A DNA stretch of 64,000 nt. It comes from Massilia norwichensis (GTDB taxonomy: Bacteria > Pseudomonadota > Gammaproteobacteria > Burkholderiales > Burkholderiaceae_D). Made by a program: the position numbers and the translations under genes. The stretch covers positions 1 to 64,000 of the forward strand of contig NZ_JANUGX010000016.1 in the NCBI RefSeq assembly GCF_024753245.1, in the 5' to 3' direction. How positions within the stretch are numbered: position 1 is the first letter of the stretch; each line of letters starts with the position of its first letter. The notes below the pieces were generated by a model that saw only the letters and a list, made by a program, of their open reading frames with translations, was not told the origin of the DNA and ran no database searches. Of the stretch, positions 51,693 to 59,043 are shown piece after piece.

Positions 51693-52940
51693 TCAGGGCA
51701 GCTGCCATTGCCAGCTCAGCTGCAAAACCCGGTCATTGTACTGAAAGATCGGTATGTTTTCCTTATTTTGAACGGCCCGCGCCTCGAGTTGTAGCGTTTG
51801 TCCCTTGACAAGCTGATAAGAGAGCGCGGCCCGTGCCACCGTGGTGCGCTGCGCGCGCACGGCCGGAATCAGGAGTTCCGGGGCGTAGGGCAGGGCGCTG
51901 TCCCAGCTCTGGCGTGTCCAGGCGGCTTCCGCCGTGAAGTTGGCCGGCAGCGCGCGCCGCAGCAGCAGGCTGGCGTAGTTGCCATGGCGGTTGCCGCCCG
52001 GGCGCCCGGCGCGCGCATGCTCGTTCAGCAGCGCGGCGTTGGCGCTGGCAAAGAGCGGGCCGTCGCGCCAGGTCAGCACGGCGCGGCCTTCCAGCGTGAG
52101 GGCGTTGAAGTTGGTGAGCGTCGGGTAGTCGTACCAGGAGGCGCCCGCCACCAGATTGAGCTGGGTGTTGGCCGGCAGCGGGATCGCCGGCGCCACGCGC
52201 GCCTGCAGCTGGCCCTGGCGCTGGTACAGACGGCGGCCCAGCGTCACCGCGCCCAGGTTGAGGCTGGTCCTGACCGTCGTGCGCAACACGCGCCAGGGCA
52301 GCTCGATGCCGCCGAACATGGCCGCCGTGTCGTACTGGCGCAGGCTGTCGTTGCGGCGCCACTGCGATTGCAGGTAGGCGATGCTGCCGTTGGGTGTCAG
52401 CTCGCGCATGTGCTCCAGGCCGAGCACGCTGTACTGGTCGTGGCGCGGCAGGAAGTCCGGCAGCAGCGGCAGCTCGACCGGCACGCCGGCGTCGACCACC
52501 AGCGAGGACACGCTGGCGCCCTGGTTGACGTTCTGGTCGATGCCGCGGCCCACGGTGAGGGTCGTGGTGCTGGCCGGCTTCCAGGGCCGGCAGCCGGCTT
52601 CACGGGTCTCGGCGATCAGGATCATCATGTCCGGCTTGAGCTGGACGCGCGTCTCGAGCATCGCAAACAGGCGTTCGGCTTCGTCGGCATTGCCCAGCCC
52701 GCACTGGGTCAGCGCCAGGTCGAGCAGGGCGCCGGCCTGCTGCGGGTTGGCCACCAGGCGCCGCAGCAGTTCTGAGGCGTCGGTGCGGCGGCCTTCCGCC
52801 AGCGCTTCCATGGCTTCCTGGTAGATTTGTGCCTCCGCGGCTTCCCTGGCGCCGTCGGCCTGCGCTTGCGCGGCCGGCGCGGCGAGCAGGGCTGCAAACA
52901 GGGCCACCCACAGGCCCGCGAGCTCGATGCGCTTGCTCAC
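51693..52940 (-). CDS. Exported TPR plus beta-barrel outer-membrane protein
   Basis: 415 residues from GTG at 52940, overlapping the cyclase stop as GTGA. Signal peptide (LAGLWVALFAALLAAPAAQA). Residues ~25-110 form TPR-like helices (AQIYQEAMEALAEGRRTDASELLRRLV, LTQCGLGNADEAERLFAML). The rest alternates short strands with aromatic girdles and ends in the strand DRVLQLSWQWQLP, as in outer-membrane barrels. The TPR-barrel order recalls surface lipoprotein assembly modifiers (Slam, DUF560), but the similarity was judged by eye. It could move or display the neighbouring FecR-domain protein. Middle gene of the cyclase-OMP-CRP operon. Confidence 0.75.
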   Translation of the reverse strand: MSKRIELAGLWVALFAALLAAPAAQAQADGAREAAEAQIYQEAMEALAEGRRTDASELLRRLVANPQQAGALLDLALTQCGLGNADEAERLFAMLETRVQLKPDMMILIAETREAGCRPWKPASTTTLTVGRGIDQNVNQGASVSSLVVDAGVPVELPLLPDFLPRHDQYSVLGLEHMRELTPNGSIAYLQSQWRRNDSLRQYDTAAMFGGIELPWRVLRTTVRTSLNLGAVTLGRRLYQRQGQLQARVAPAIPLPANTQLNLVAGASWYDYPTLTNFNALTLEGRAVLTWRDGPLFASANAALLNEHARAGRPGGNRHGNYASLLLRRALPANFTAEAAWTRQSWDSALPYAPELLIPAVRAQRTTVARAALSYQLVKGQTLQLEARAVQNKENIPIFQYNDRVLQLSWQWQLP

Positions 52941-54856
52941 GCGGAAGTCCCCGTGATGGCGCTGCCGGGAATCGGATTGGCTGGCGTGCTGCCCGCTTGG
53001 TTCATGCTGTCCTGAAGAGTGAATACGGTCGTGAGTTGTTCCTTGCCGCGCAGGCGCCGTTCGCCCAGCTGCAGAAAACGGTGTTCGCGTGCGCGGGCGA
53101 CGGTGCCGGGACCGACGATGACATCGTGCGGATAGTCGCGCGCGGCCTGTTCCAGGCGCGAGGCGGTGTTGACGCTGTCGCCGACCGCCGTGTAGATGCT
53201 GCGGAAACTGGTGCCGAAATCGCCGGCCATGGCCAGGCCGCTTTCGATGCCGATGCGCACCCGCAGCGGCGGGTAGCCGGCGCGCTCGCGCATGGCGCTG
53301 TAGGCGCCGACCCGTTCGAGGATCGCGCGCGCGGCGTCCAGCGCCAGGTCGGCATGGCGTTCGAGCGGCAGCGGCGCACCGAAGAAGGCCACCAGGCCGT
53401 CGCCGGTGTACTTGTCGAGCGTGCCCTGGCGCTCGATCACCGGGCCGGTCAGGCAGTCCAGGAAGTCGCGCGTGAGGCGCGCCGCCTCCTCGACCGGCAG
53501 GGCTTCGACCTGGGCGGTGTAGCCTTCCATGTCGGCGATCAGGGTGGTGACCTCGAGCTGGCGCGGCTGCAAGGGATCTTCGAGGTCGCTGCGCAGCAGT
53601 TCCGCCACCACCGCCGGGGCCACGTACTGGCGCAGGGTGCTGAGCAGGTGGCGCGAGCGGCGCTGGGTCAGCTGCCACTGGTAGGGAATCGCCACCGCCA
53701 GCAGCAGCAGATTGCTGGCGTAGGGCGCGACGGCATTGAAATCCGGGTCATGGCTGCAGGCCAGCCAGGCCAGGCCGGTCCAGGCGATCGAGCTGACGCC
53801 GAGCAGCGCGACGCTGGCCAGGGCCGACAGGCGCGGAAAAGCCAGCGGCACTAGCAGCGCGGTCAGCACCGCCCAGCCCAGGGCCAGCCAGGCGCCGGGC
53901 CAGCGCGCGGGAGCGCCGCCAGCCTGGCGGTCGAGCAGGGTCGACAGCATTGCCGCGTGCACGCCGAGGCCGGGACGGCTGGCCGCCAGCGGCGTCGCCA
54001 CGCGGTCGCCCATGCCGAGCGAGGAGGAGCCGACCAGCACCAGGCGGCCGCGCACGCCGGCCGGATCGATCGCCTGGTCGAGGATATCGGCGGCGGAGAC
54101 CACGGTGTAGGCGTTCCAGTCGCGCGCGAAACCGACCCGCGCCAAGCCGGTGTCGTCGAGTTCCAGCTGTTGTTTTCCTGTACAGCAGTTGATCAGCGCC
54201 AGCGCCAGGGTTGGGTAGGCGCGGCCCTGGTAGCGGCTGATCATCGGCACGCGGCGCAAGGTGCCGTCCGGATCGGGAATGAAACCGATCGCGCCGATGT
54301 GCGGCGCCTGTGCCAGGGCCGCGTAGTTGGCGATATAGCCGGTGGCCTCGACGCCGCCCGCATAGCCTGCGACGGCACCGCCCAGCACGCCGTCGCGCAC
54401 CGGCGCCGGACGCGCACCCGCCAGGTCGAAGTCGAAGGCCTGGGCCGGTACCACCGGGCCGTACCGGGCCAGCAGGGCCAGGCGCGTATCGCCGGCTGTG
54501 CCGGTTTCTTTGGGCAGCAGGATATCGAGCCCGACACCGCGCGCTCCATAGTGCGACAGCAGGATCTCGACCATGTCGGCCAGGCGTTCGCGCGGCCAGG
54601 GCCATGGCCCCAGCCGGGCCAGACTGGCTTCGTCGATGTCGACCACCAGCACGCGCGGCTCGGCGGCGCTGCTGACCTGCACGCGCAGGAAAGCGTCGCG
54701 CAGCCATTCATTGGCAACGAAGGACAGGTGGTTCGGCGGCAACCATTGGAGTCCGGCCGTCAGCAACACCGCCAGCACGGCGATCAGCCAGCGGGCCAGG
54801 GCGGCACGGTAGGCGACGTGCGGCGCAGCAGCGGATTTTTGGAGGGGAACTGCCAC
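52937..54856 (-). CDS. CHASE2-domain adenylate cyclase (class III)
   Basis: 639 residues from GTG at 54856. TM1 near 22-40, an extracytoplasmic CHASE2 domain (about 45-310: LVVDIDEASLARLGPWPWPRERLADMVEIL, GIDILLP-like VGLDILLPKE, LVLVGSSSLGMGDRVATPL). Three more helices at about 320-405. The cyclase domain has metal aspartates D442 (LIADMEGYT) and D486 (LDKYTGDG), the adenine-selecting lysine just before the second aspartate, and transition-state residues in GDSVNTASRLEQA. It should make cAMP in response to an unknown periplasmic signal. First gene of the operon with the OMP and the CRP homologue. Confidence 0.93.
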   Translation of the reverse strand: MAVPLQKSAAAPHVAYRAALARWLIAVLAVLLTAGLQWLPPNHLSFVANEWLRDAFLRVQVSSAAEPRVLVVDIDEASLARLGPWPWPRERLADMVEILLSHYGARGVGLDILLPKETGTAGDTRLALLARYGPVVPAQAFDFDLAGARPAPVRDGVLGGAVAGYAGGVEATGYIANYAALAQAPHIGAIGFIPDPDGTLRRVPMISRYQGRAYPTLALALINCCTGKQQLELDDTGLARVGFARDWNAYTVVSAADILDQAIDPAGVRGRLVLVGSSSLGMGDRVATPLAASRPGLGVHAAMLSTLLDRQAGGAPARWPGAWLALGWAVLTALLVPLAFPRLSALASVALLGVSSIAWTGLAWLACSHDPDFNAVAPYASNLLLLAVAIPYQWQLTQRRSRHLLSTLRQYVAPAVVAELLRSDLEDPLQPRQLEVTTLIADMEGYTAQVEALPVEEAARLTRDFLDCLTGPVIERQGTLDKYTGDGLVAFFGAPLPLERHADLALDAARAILERVGAYSAMRERAGYPPLRVRIGIESGLAMAGDFGTSFRSIYTAVGDSVNTASRLEQAARDYPHDVIVGPGTVARAREHRFLQLGERRLRGKEQLTTVFTLQDSMNQAGSTPANPIPGSAITGTSA

Positions 54857-54895
54857 GCAGGATAACCGGCCGATGAGTATTGAAATGAAAGAAAA

Positions 54896-54901
54896 ATTAT
54901 A
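54896..54901 (-). promoter_or_regulatory. -10 element of the adenylate cyclase operon
   Basis: Perfect TATAAT on the minus strand, about 40 bases before the cyclase GTG. TGCACA 18 bases further upstream is a 4/6 -35 candidate. The CRP site at 54985-55000 would lie near -103. Confidence 0.5.
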
Positions 54902-54984
54902 ACTCTGAAAACTTTCTTGTGTGCATTAAACAACATCGCCGCGGACGATTTAAGGACAAGCGCACTCAAGCGTTCAATTATAAT

Positions 54985-55000
54985 TGTGATCGCCGTCACA
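54985..55000. promoter_or_regulatory. CRP site TGTGA-N6-TCACA, FecR/cyclase intergenic region
   Basis: Perfect consensus half-sites TGTGA and TCACA around TCGCCG. It lies between the divergent cyclase and FecR-domain genes, centred about 58 bases before the FecR ATG. A weak -10 (TAAGCT, 55023) would place it near -42 for the FecR gene. Confidence 0.8.
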
Positions 55001-55050
55001 TCCAATCGCACGGCATCGCCGCTAAGCTCGCCTGTAGAGAGAGGACCACT

Positions 55051-56424
55051 ATGTTGCGTTACCTGCTAGCCACGACCTTTATCGCAGCTGCTTGCGCCGG
55101 ACCATCCGCCAGCGCGGCCGATGCTGGACGCATCATTTTCGCCGCGGGCAAGGCCAGCGTGGGCGAACAGCCGGCTGTGGAAGGCGCCACGGTGCAGGAA
55201 GGCCAGCTGCTGGCCACCGGCAGCGACGGCTACATCTATATAAAGACGGCAGACAACGGCCTGTTCATCCTGCGTCCGGGCAGCCAGGCGCGTATCGCGA
55301 CCTACCGCATCGACAAGGCCGATCCGGCCAACACCCAGGTCAAGTTCGAACTCCTGAGCGGCGTGGCGCGCAGCAAGTCGGGCGACGCCGTCAAACAGGC
55401 GCGCCAGAATTTCCGCTTCAATACGCCGGTCGCCGCGATCGGCGTGCGCGGCACCGACTTCACGGTGTTCACCGATGACCACACTTCGCGCGTGGCGGTG
55501 CTGACTGGCGCCGTGGTGGTGAGCGGCTTTGCCGGCGGCTGCAGCCCGGATGGCGTCGGCCCCTGCCAGGGCGCGGCCAGCCGCGAACTCTCGGCGGCGC
55601 AGCGCGGCCAGCTGCTGCAGGTGACGCGCGGCCAGGCGGCGCCCCAATTGCTGAGCGGCAGCCCGCTGTCGCCCGACCTGGTGTCGCCGCCACGCAACGA
55701 CGAGCCGGTCGCCAGGACCGATGGCAGCGCCACCGCCACGCCGAGCCTGGAAATCAAGAAGGTCGAGGCGCTGGCGACGACCGCCGAGCCGCCGCCGCCC
55801 AAGCCGCCGACCACGCTGCCGCCGCCGACCGTGCCGGCACCCGAGGTGCCGGTGGTGCCGGAGCCGCCGCCGGTGGCGCAGCTGCCGACTACGCCGCCGC
55901 AGCCTGCCAGCGGCCTGATATGGGGCCGTTGGGTGCAGTCCGATGCCTATTATCCGAAAGTCTATCTGACCCAGGCAATGGAAAACGCCAGCGTGATCGC
56001 GCAGAACGGCGATTACGTGGTGCTGCGCACGCGAGGCGCGGAATTCGTCGCGCCGACCGACGGCAGCATCGGCTTCTCTCTGCGCGACAGCGAGGCCGTT
56101 GTTTATACCAACTTCGGCTATGGCGTCCGGATGATCGCGCCGGCCACGCTGGCCAATGGCGCCCTGAACGTGGATTTCGGCAGCCGGAGCTTCACGACCA
56201 AATTTGACGTGCTTACTGGCAATGAATCGCTTCCCTTCCGTGCCAGCGGCACGGTCGCTAACGATGGCATGCTGTTCGGCGACCAGGCATTCGAGCGGCC
56301 TGGTTACCTGAACGTGAAGGGTTCGTTGAGCAACGAGAACGGCGGCAGCGCCTCGTATGTTTTCGACGGCAGGATCGATACTTTACGCACCGTCAACGGT
56401 GCAACTTATTGGCTCAAGCGTTGA
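55051..56424 (+). CDS. FecR-domain exported protein with C-terminal beta-barrel-like domain
   Basis: 457 residues from the ATG at 55051 (GAGAGAGG site). The signal peptide RYLLATTFIAAACAGPSASA is probably cleaved after SASA; the AAAC there is at best a weak lipobox. FecR domain at about 25-160: GRIIFAAGKASVGEQPAVEGATVQEGQLL, NFRFNTPVAAIGVRGTDFTVFTDD. A proline-rich linker (about 240-290) leads to a beta-strand-rich domain, with VDFGSRSFTTKFDV...FRASGTV...GSLSNENGGSASYVFDGRI that looks like a small lipocalin/TbpB-type barrel. There is no FecI-type sigma or TonB receptor nearby, so it is not a FecR anti-sigma. It is likely a surface or periplasmic scaffold under CRP control, paired with the divergent OMP. 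Confidence 0.82.
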   Translation: MLRYLLATTFIAAACAGPSASAADAGRIIFAAGKASVGEQPAVEGATVQEGQLLATGSDGYIYIKTADNGLFILRPGSQARIATYRIDKADPANTQVKFELLSGVARSKSGDAVKQARQNFRFNTPVAAIGVRGTDFTVFTDDHTSRVAVLTGAVVVSGFAGGCSPDGVGPCQGAASRELSAAQRGQLLQVTRGQAAPQLLSGSPLSPDLVSPPRNDEPVARTDGSATATPSLEIKKVEALATTAEPPPPKPPTTLPPPTVPAPEVPVVPEPPPVAQLPTTPPQPASGLIWGRWVQSDAYYPKVYLTQAMENASVIAQNGDYVVLRTRGAEFVAPTDGSIGFSLRDSEAVVYTNFGYGVRMIAPATLANGALNVDFGSRSFTTKFDVLTGNESLPFRASGTVANDGMLFGDQAFERPGYLNVKGSLSNENGGSASYVFDGRIDTLRTVNGATYWLKR

Positions 56425-56442
56425 CTGGAAGTTGGTAACAGG

Positions 56443-56470
56443 AAAGCCCCGGTGTGCCGGGGTTTTTTTT
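56443..56470 (+). terminator. Terminator after the FecR-domain gene
   Basis: CCCCGG/CCGGGG stem with a TGTG loop, flanked by AAAG and an eight-T run. Confidence 0.9.
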
Positions 56471-56670
56471 CGCCTAGCATGTGAGTTTCTGTGAGTTTCG
56501 GATGCTTTCCAAGTGGTAAGAATCTATCCAATTGTTACACATATTGCCCTCATGCGGCGCACGCCGATTTTTCGCTTACATTGATCCTCAGAGGGAAGAG
56601 CGAGGAAAAACATTAATTTCTTGTCCAGAATGTCAAAAATTGTCCTAATTTTGAACGAGTTTTGATGTTT

Positions 56671-56686
56671 TGTGATGACCGTCACA
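56671..56686 (+). promoter_or_regulatory. CRP site TGTGA-N6-TCACA upstream of the DUF4214 gene
   Basis: Perfect half-sites around TGACCG. A CATTAT -10 candidate at 56709-56714 puts the site centre close to -42, the class II activation position, about 120 bases before the ATG. Confidence 0.85.
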
Positions 56687-56798
56687 TCTGCCTGAATGTT
56701 CTGCATGTCATTATTCGGCCCGTTGGACAGCAAGGGACTACCTGCGGCTGAACAATAGAGACAAATAACTCGATCGATCGATCTATCTGGAGCAATAA

Positions 56799-58853
56799 AT
56801 GGCAACCACCTATTACAACGATCTGCAAAAGCTGTACGTCGCATACTTCAACCGTCCGGCTGACACCAAGGGCCTGGCTTACTACGAAGGCGTGCTGGAA
56901 GCCACCAAGGGCGACGCTAAAGCCCTGGCCACCACCATGGCTGCCATCTCGGCTGACTTCTCCACCTCGGCGGAATACAAGGCTGCCTACGCCAACATGT
57001 CGAACGCCGACATCGTCAACGCCATTTACCAGAACATCTTCGGCCGTCCTGCTGAAGACGCAGGCAAGAAGTACTGGGCTGACCTGCTGGACAGCAAGAC
57101 CATCACCATCGACAACGTCGTGACCCAAGTCGCCGCCGGCGCACAGGGTTCGGACCTGACCGCCTTCACCAACAAGGTCAACGCTTCGCTGGCATTCACC
57201 ACCGCACTGGGCGAGACCAACTCGTACTCGGGCGCCAAGGCCAACGCTGAAGCCAAGACCTTCCTGTCGGGCGTGACCGACAACGCTTCGTACGCCAACG
57301 CAACCGATCCGGTCATGCTGGCGACCACCGTTGCCAAGGTCAACCTGGCTGGTACCCCGTTCACCCTGCAGAGCGCCCTGAGCAACAAGGCCGCAGCTGA
57401 CACCGCCTACACCAACTTCCTGGACGGCCTGGATGGCAAAGTCGACGGCAAGTTCAATACCGGCACCGATAAAGTTGGTACTGATCAAGCTGCCCGTGAC
57501 ATCGCCGAAGCTAGCGTCGCCACCAACGTCACCACCAAAATGACCGCCCTGGACGACCAGATCAGTGGCACCAGCTATGCCAGCGCCTCCGCCGGCGTGC
57601 GCGCTGCCCTGCTGGCTGACCAGCAGGCCGCCAATGCGGCCGCTGTGACCAAGGCCCAGGGCGACCTGACCATCGCGAACAACAAGCTGGCTGCAGTTGC
57701 TGGCCTGAACGACGCAATCGCCGCCCAGAAGACCGCCGACGCCAACGTCAAGAGCACCGCGGCAACCGCTGCTTCGGCTGCAACCGACGTGCAGCTGAAG
57801 CTCGCCGCCTACAATGTCCTGAACAAGACCGCGATCGCCAACCCGGCTGCCGGCGTCTACACCGTTGACGGCCTGATCGTCAACGACAAGGACAAGGGCT
57901 TGATGCTGGCAACCGGCGTGACCGAAGACACCAACAAAGGCGTGACTGCACTGCTGAACTCGCTGATCGCCGAGAAAGCCGCCGACACTGCCGCCAAGAA
58001 CGCTGTCACTACAGCGGGCACTGCCAAGGCTACCGTTGATCTGCTGGACCTGAGCACCGCTGCCAAGGCCGACATGGCCGAGATCGCTAGCAAGATGAAG
58101 CTGGCTGAGGGCACCATCGCGACCGCCGCTCAGATCGAAGCCCAGCAAAAGGGTCTGGACGCTGCAGCCGTTTCGGCCAAGGCCGTGTCGGATGCATACC
58201 CTACCGCAGCCAACCTGAAGGCGACCGCTGACGCGCAAACCGCTGCCAGCGACTTCAAGGCCCTGGTAACCAAGCTGTACGCCGACGATAACGCCGATCC
58301 AGTCAACGCCAACCCGCTGATCAAAGCGCAAGCTGACGCGACCACTAGCCTGACCACCGCCCAGAAGGCCGTTACCGATCTGAGCACCGCGCTGAGCGAC
58401 CTGGCCAAGGCAAATATGACCGCAACGCAACTGGAGGCCGTCAAGACCCAGGTTACTGCAGCCAACGGCGTGTTTGACGCCAACAAACTGGGCATGCCGG
58501 TCACCCTGGACGCAGACCACAAGGCTGAAGTCGCGAGCGCCGGTTCGGACATCTATGTTGCTGGCACCACCAGCGCCTCGATCATGAACTTCGGTCTCCT
58601 GGGTAGCGACTCGCTGTACATCAACAGCAAGAACACCTACAGCAAGCTGATCACCACGACCGATATTACGAAGGGTGATCCGGCAGCGCTGGAAGCTTTC
58701 CTGACCACCAATGCTGACGGCAACGCCGTCATCACGCTGGAACAGAAGGCATACGGTTCGAACAGCGGCACCGATCTGGTGACCATCACCCTGACCGGCG
58801 TCACCGACGTGACCAAGGTTCACCTGAATAACGGCATCATCACCGTGTCGTAA
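56799..58853 (+). CDS. DUF4214-domain secreted surface protein (type I secretion substrate candidate)
   Basis: 684 residues, no signal peptide, no cysteine, acidic and Ala/Thr/Asp/Lys-rich. Two DUF4214 units lie at the N-terminus: LYVAYFNRPADTKGLAYY and IVNAIYQNIFGRPAEDAGKKYWADLL. The centre (about 130-560) is a long Ala-rich, helical, repeat-like region. The last ~120 residues turn beta-rich (DIYVAGTTSASIMNF to LTGVTDVTKVHLNNGIITVS), fitting a C-terminal secretion signal. No RTX GGxGxD nonapeptides are seen. It is followed by a complete type I secretion system and preceded by a CRP site. An S-layer-like or adhesive role is inferred from composition and context. Confidence 0.85.
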   Translation: MATTYYNDLQKLYVAYFNRPADTKGLAYYEGVLEATKGDAKALATTMAAISADFSTSAEYKAAYANMSNADIVNAIYQNIFGRPAEDAGKKYWADLLDSKTITIDNVVTQVAAGAQGSDLTAFTNKVNASLAFTTALGETNSYSGAKANAEAKTFLSGVTDNASYANATDPVMLATTVAKVNLAGTPFTLQSALSNKAAADTAYTNFLDGLDGKVDGKFNTGTDKVGTDQAARDIAEASVATNVTTKMTALDDQISGTSYASASAGVRAALLADQQAANAAAVTKAQGDLTIANNKLAAVAGLNDAIAAQKTADANVKSTAATAASAATDVQLKLAAYNVLNKTAIANPAAGVYTVDGLIVNDKDKGLMLATGVTEDTNKGVTALLNSLIAEKAADTAAKNAVTTAGTAKATVDLLDLSTAAKADMAEIASKMKLAEGTIATAAQIEAQQKGLDAAAVSAKAVSDAYPTAANLKATADAQTAASDFKALVTKLYADDNADPVNANPLIKAQADATTSLTTAQKAVTDLSTALSDLAKANMTATQLEAVKTQVTAANGVFDANKLGMPVTLDADHKAEVASAGSDIYVAGTTSASIMNFGLLGSDSLYINSKNTYSKLITTTDITKGDPAALEAFLTTNADGNAVITLEQKAYGSNSGTDLVTITLTGVTDVTKVHLNNGIITVS

Positions 58854-58895
58854 TCCAGGCTGGATCCCGGGCCGGTTCGCCGGCCTGGACCCGGA

Positions 58896-58927
58896 AACCC
58901 CGCTGTCGCGAGACAGCGGGGTTTTTT
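58896..58927 (+). terminator. Terminator after the DUF4214 gene
   Basis: AACCCCGCTGTC pairs with GACAGCGGGGTT around a 4-base loop and is followed by a T-run. It uncouples the substrate gene from the transporter genes, allowing much higher substrate expression. Confidence 0.92.
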
Positions 58928-58977
58928 ACTTTGATAACGGTGTTTGTGTACCCAACGCGCGACTGAGCTTCGAAATT

Positions 58978-58993
58978 TGTGACGCACGTCACA
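58978..58993 (+). promoter_or_regulatory. CRP site with class II promoter of the type I secretion operon
   Basis: TGTGACGCACGTCACA is a perfect 16-base palindrome with consensus half-sites. GATAAT at 59013-59018 is a good -10, predicting a transcript start near 59025 and the CRP site centre near -40. Confidence 0.85.
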
Positions 58994-59043
58994 TTTTTGA
59001 ACAGTTTTGATGGATAATGAGCGCGGTCAATTTTCCTGGGAAC

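Larger units (their letters stand above)
56425..56798. other. 374-base region upstream of the DUF4214 gene
   Basis: Contains the FecR-gene terminator, an AT-rich stretch (about 56510-56670), one CRP site and a CATTAT -10 candidate. Then comes a leader of about 75 bases with a short CGAT tandem repeat (56771-56783) before the GGAG ribosome site. No gene seen. Confidence 0.6.

Noticed and set aside
55051..56424. FecR anti-sigma regulator of iron uptake
   Set aside because: No FecI-type sigma factor or TonB-dependent receptor is adjacent, and the protein has a cleavable signal peptide and a proline-rich linker instead of a cytoplasmic anti-sigma segment.
56799..58853. RTX toxin or RTX adhesin
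   Set aside because: No GGxGxDxxx repeats are visible despite the adjacent type I secretion system.
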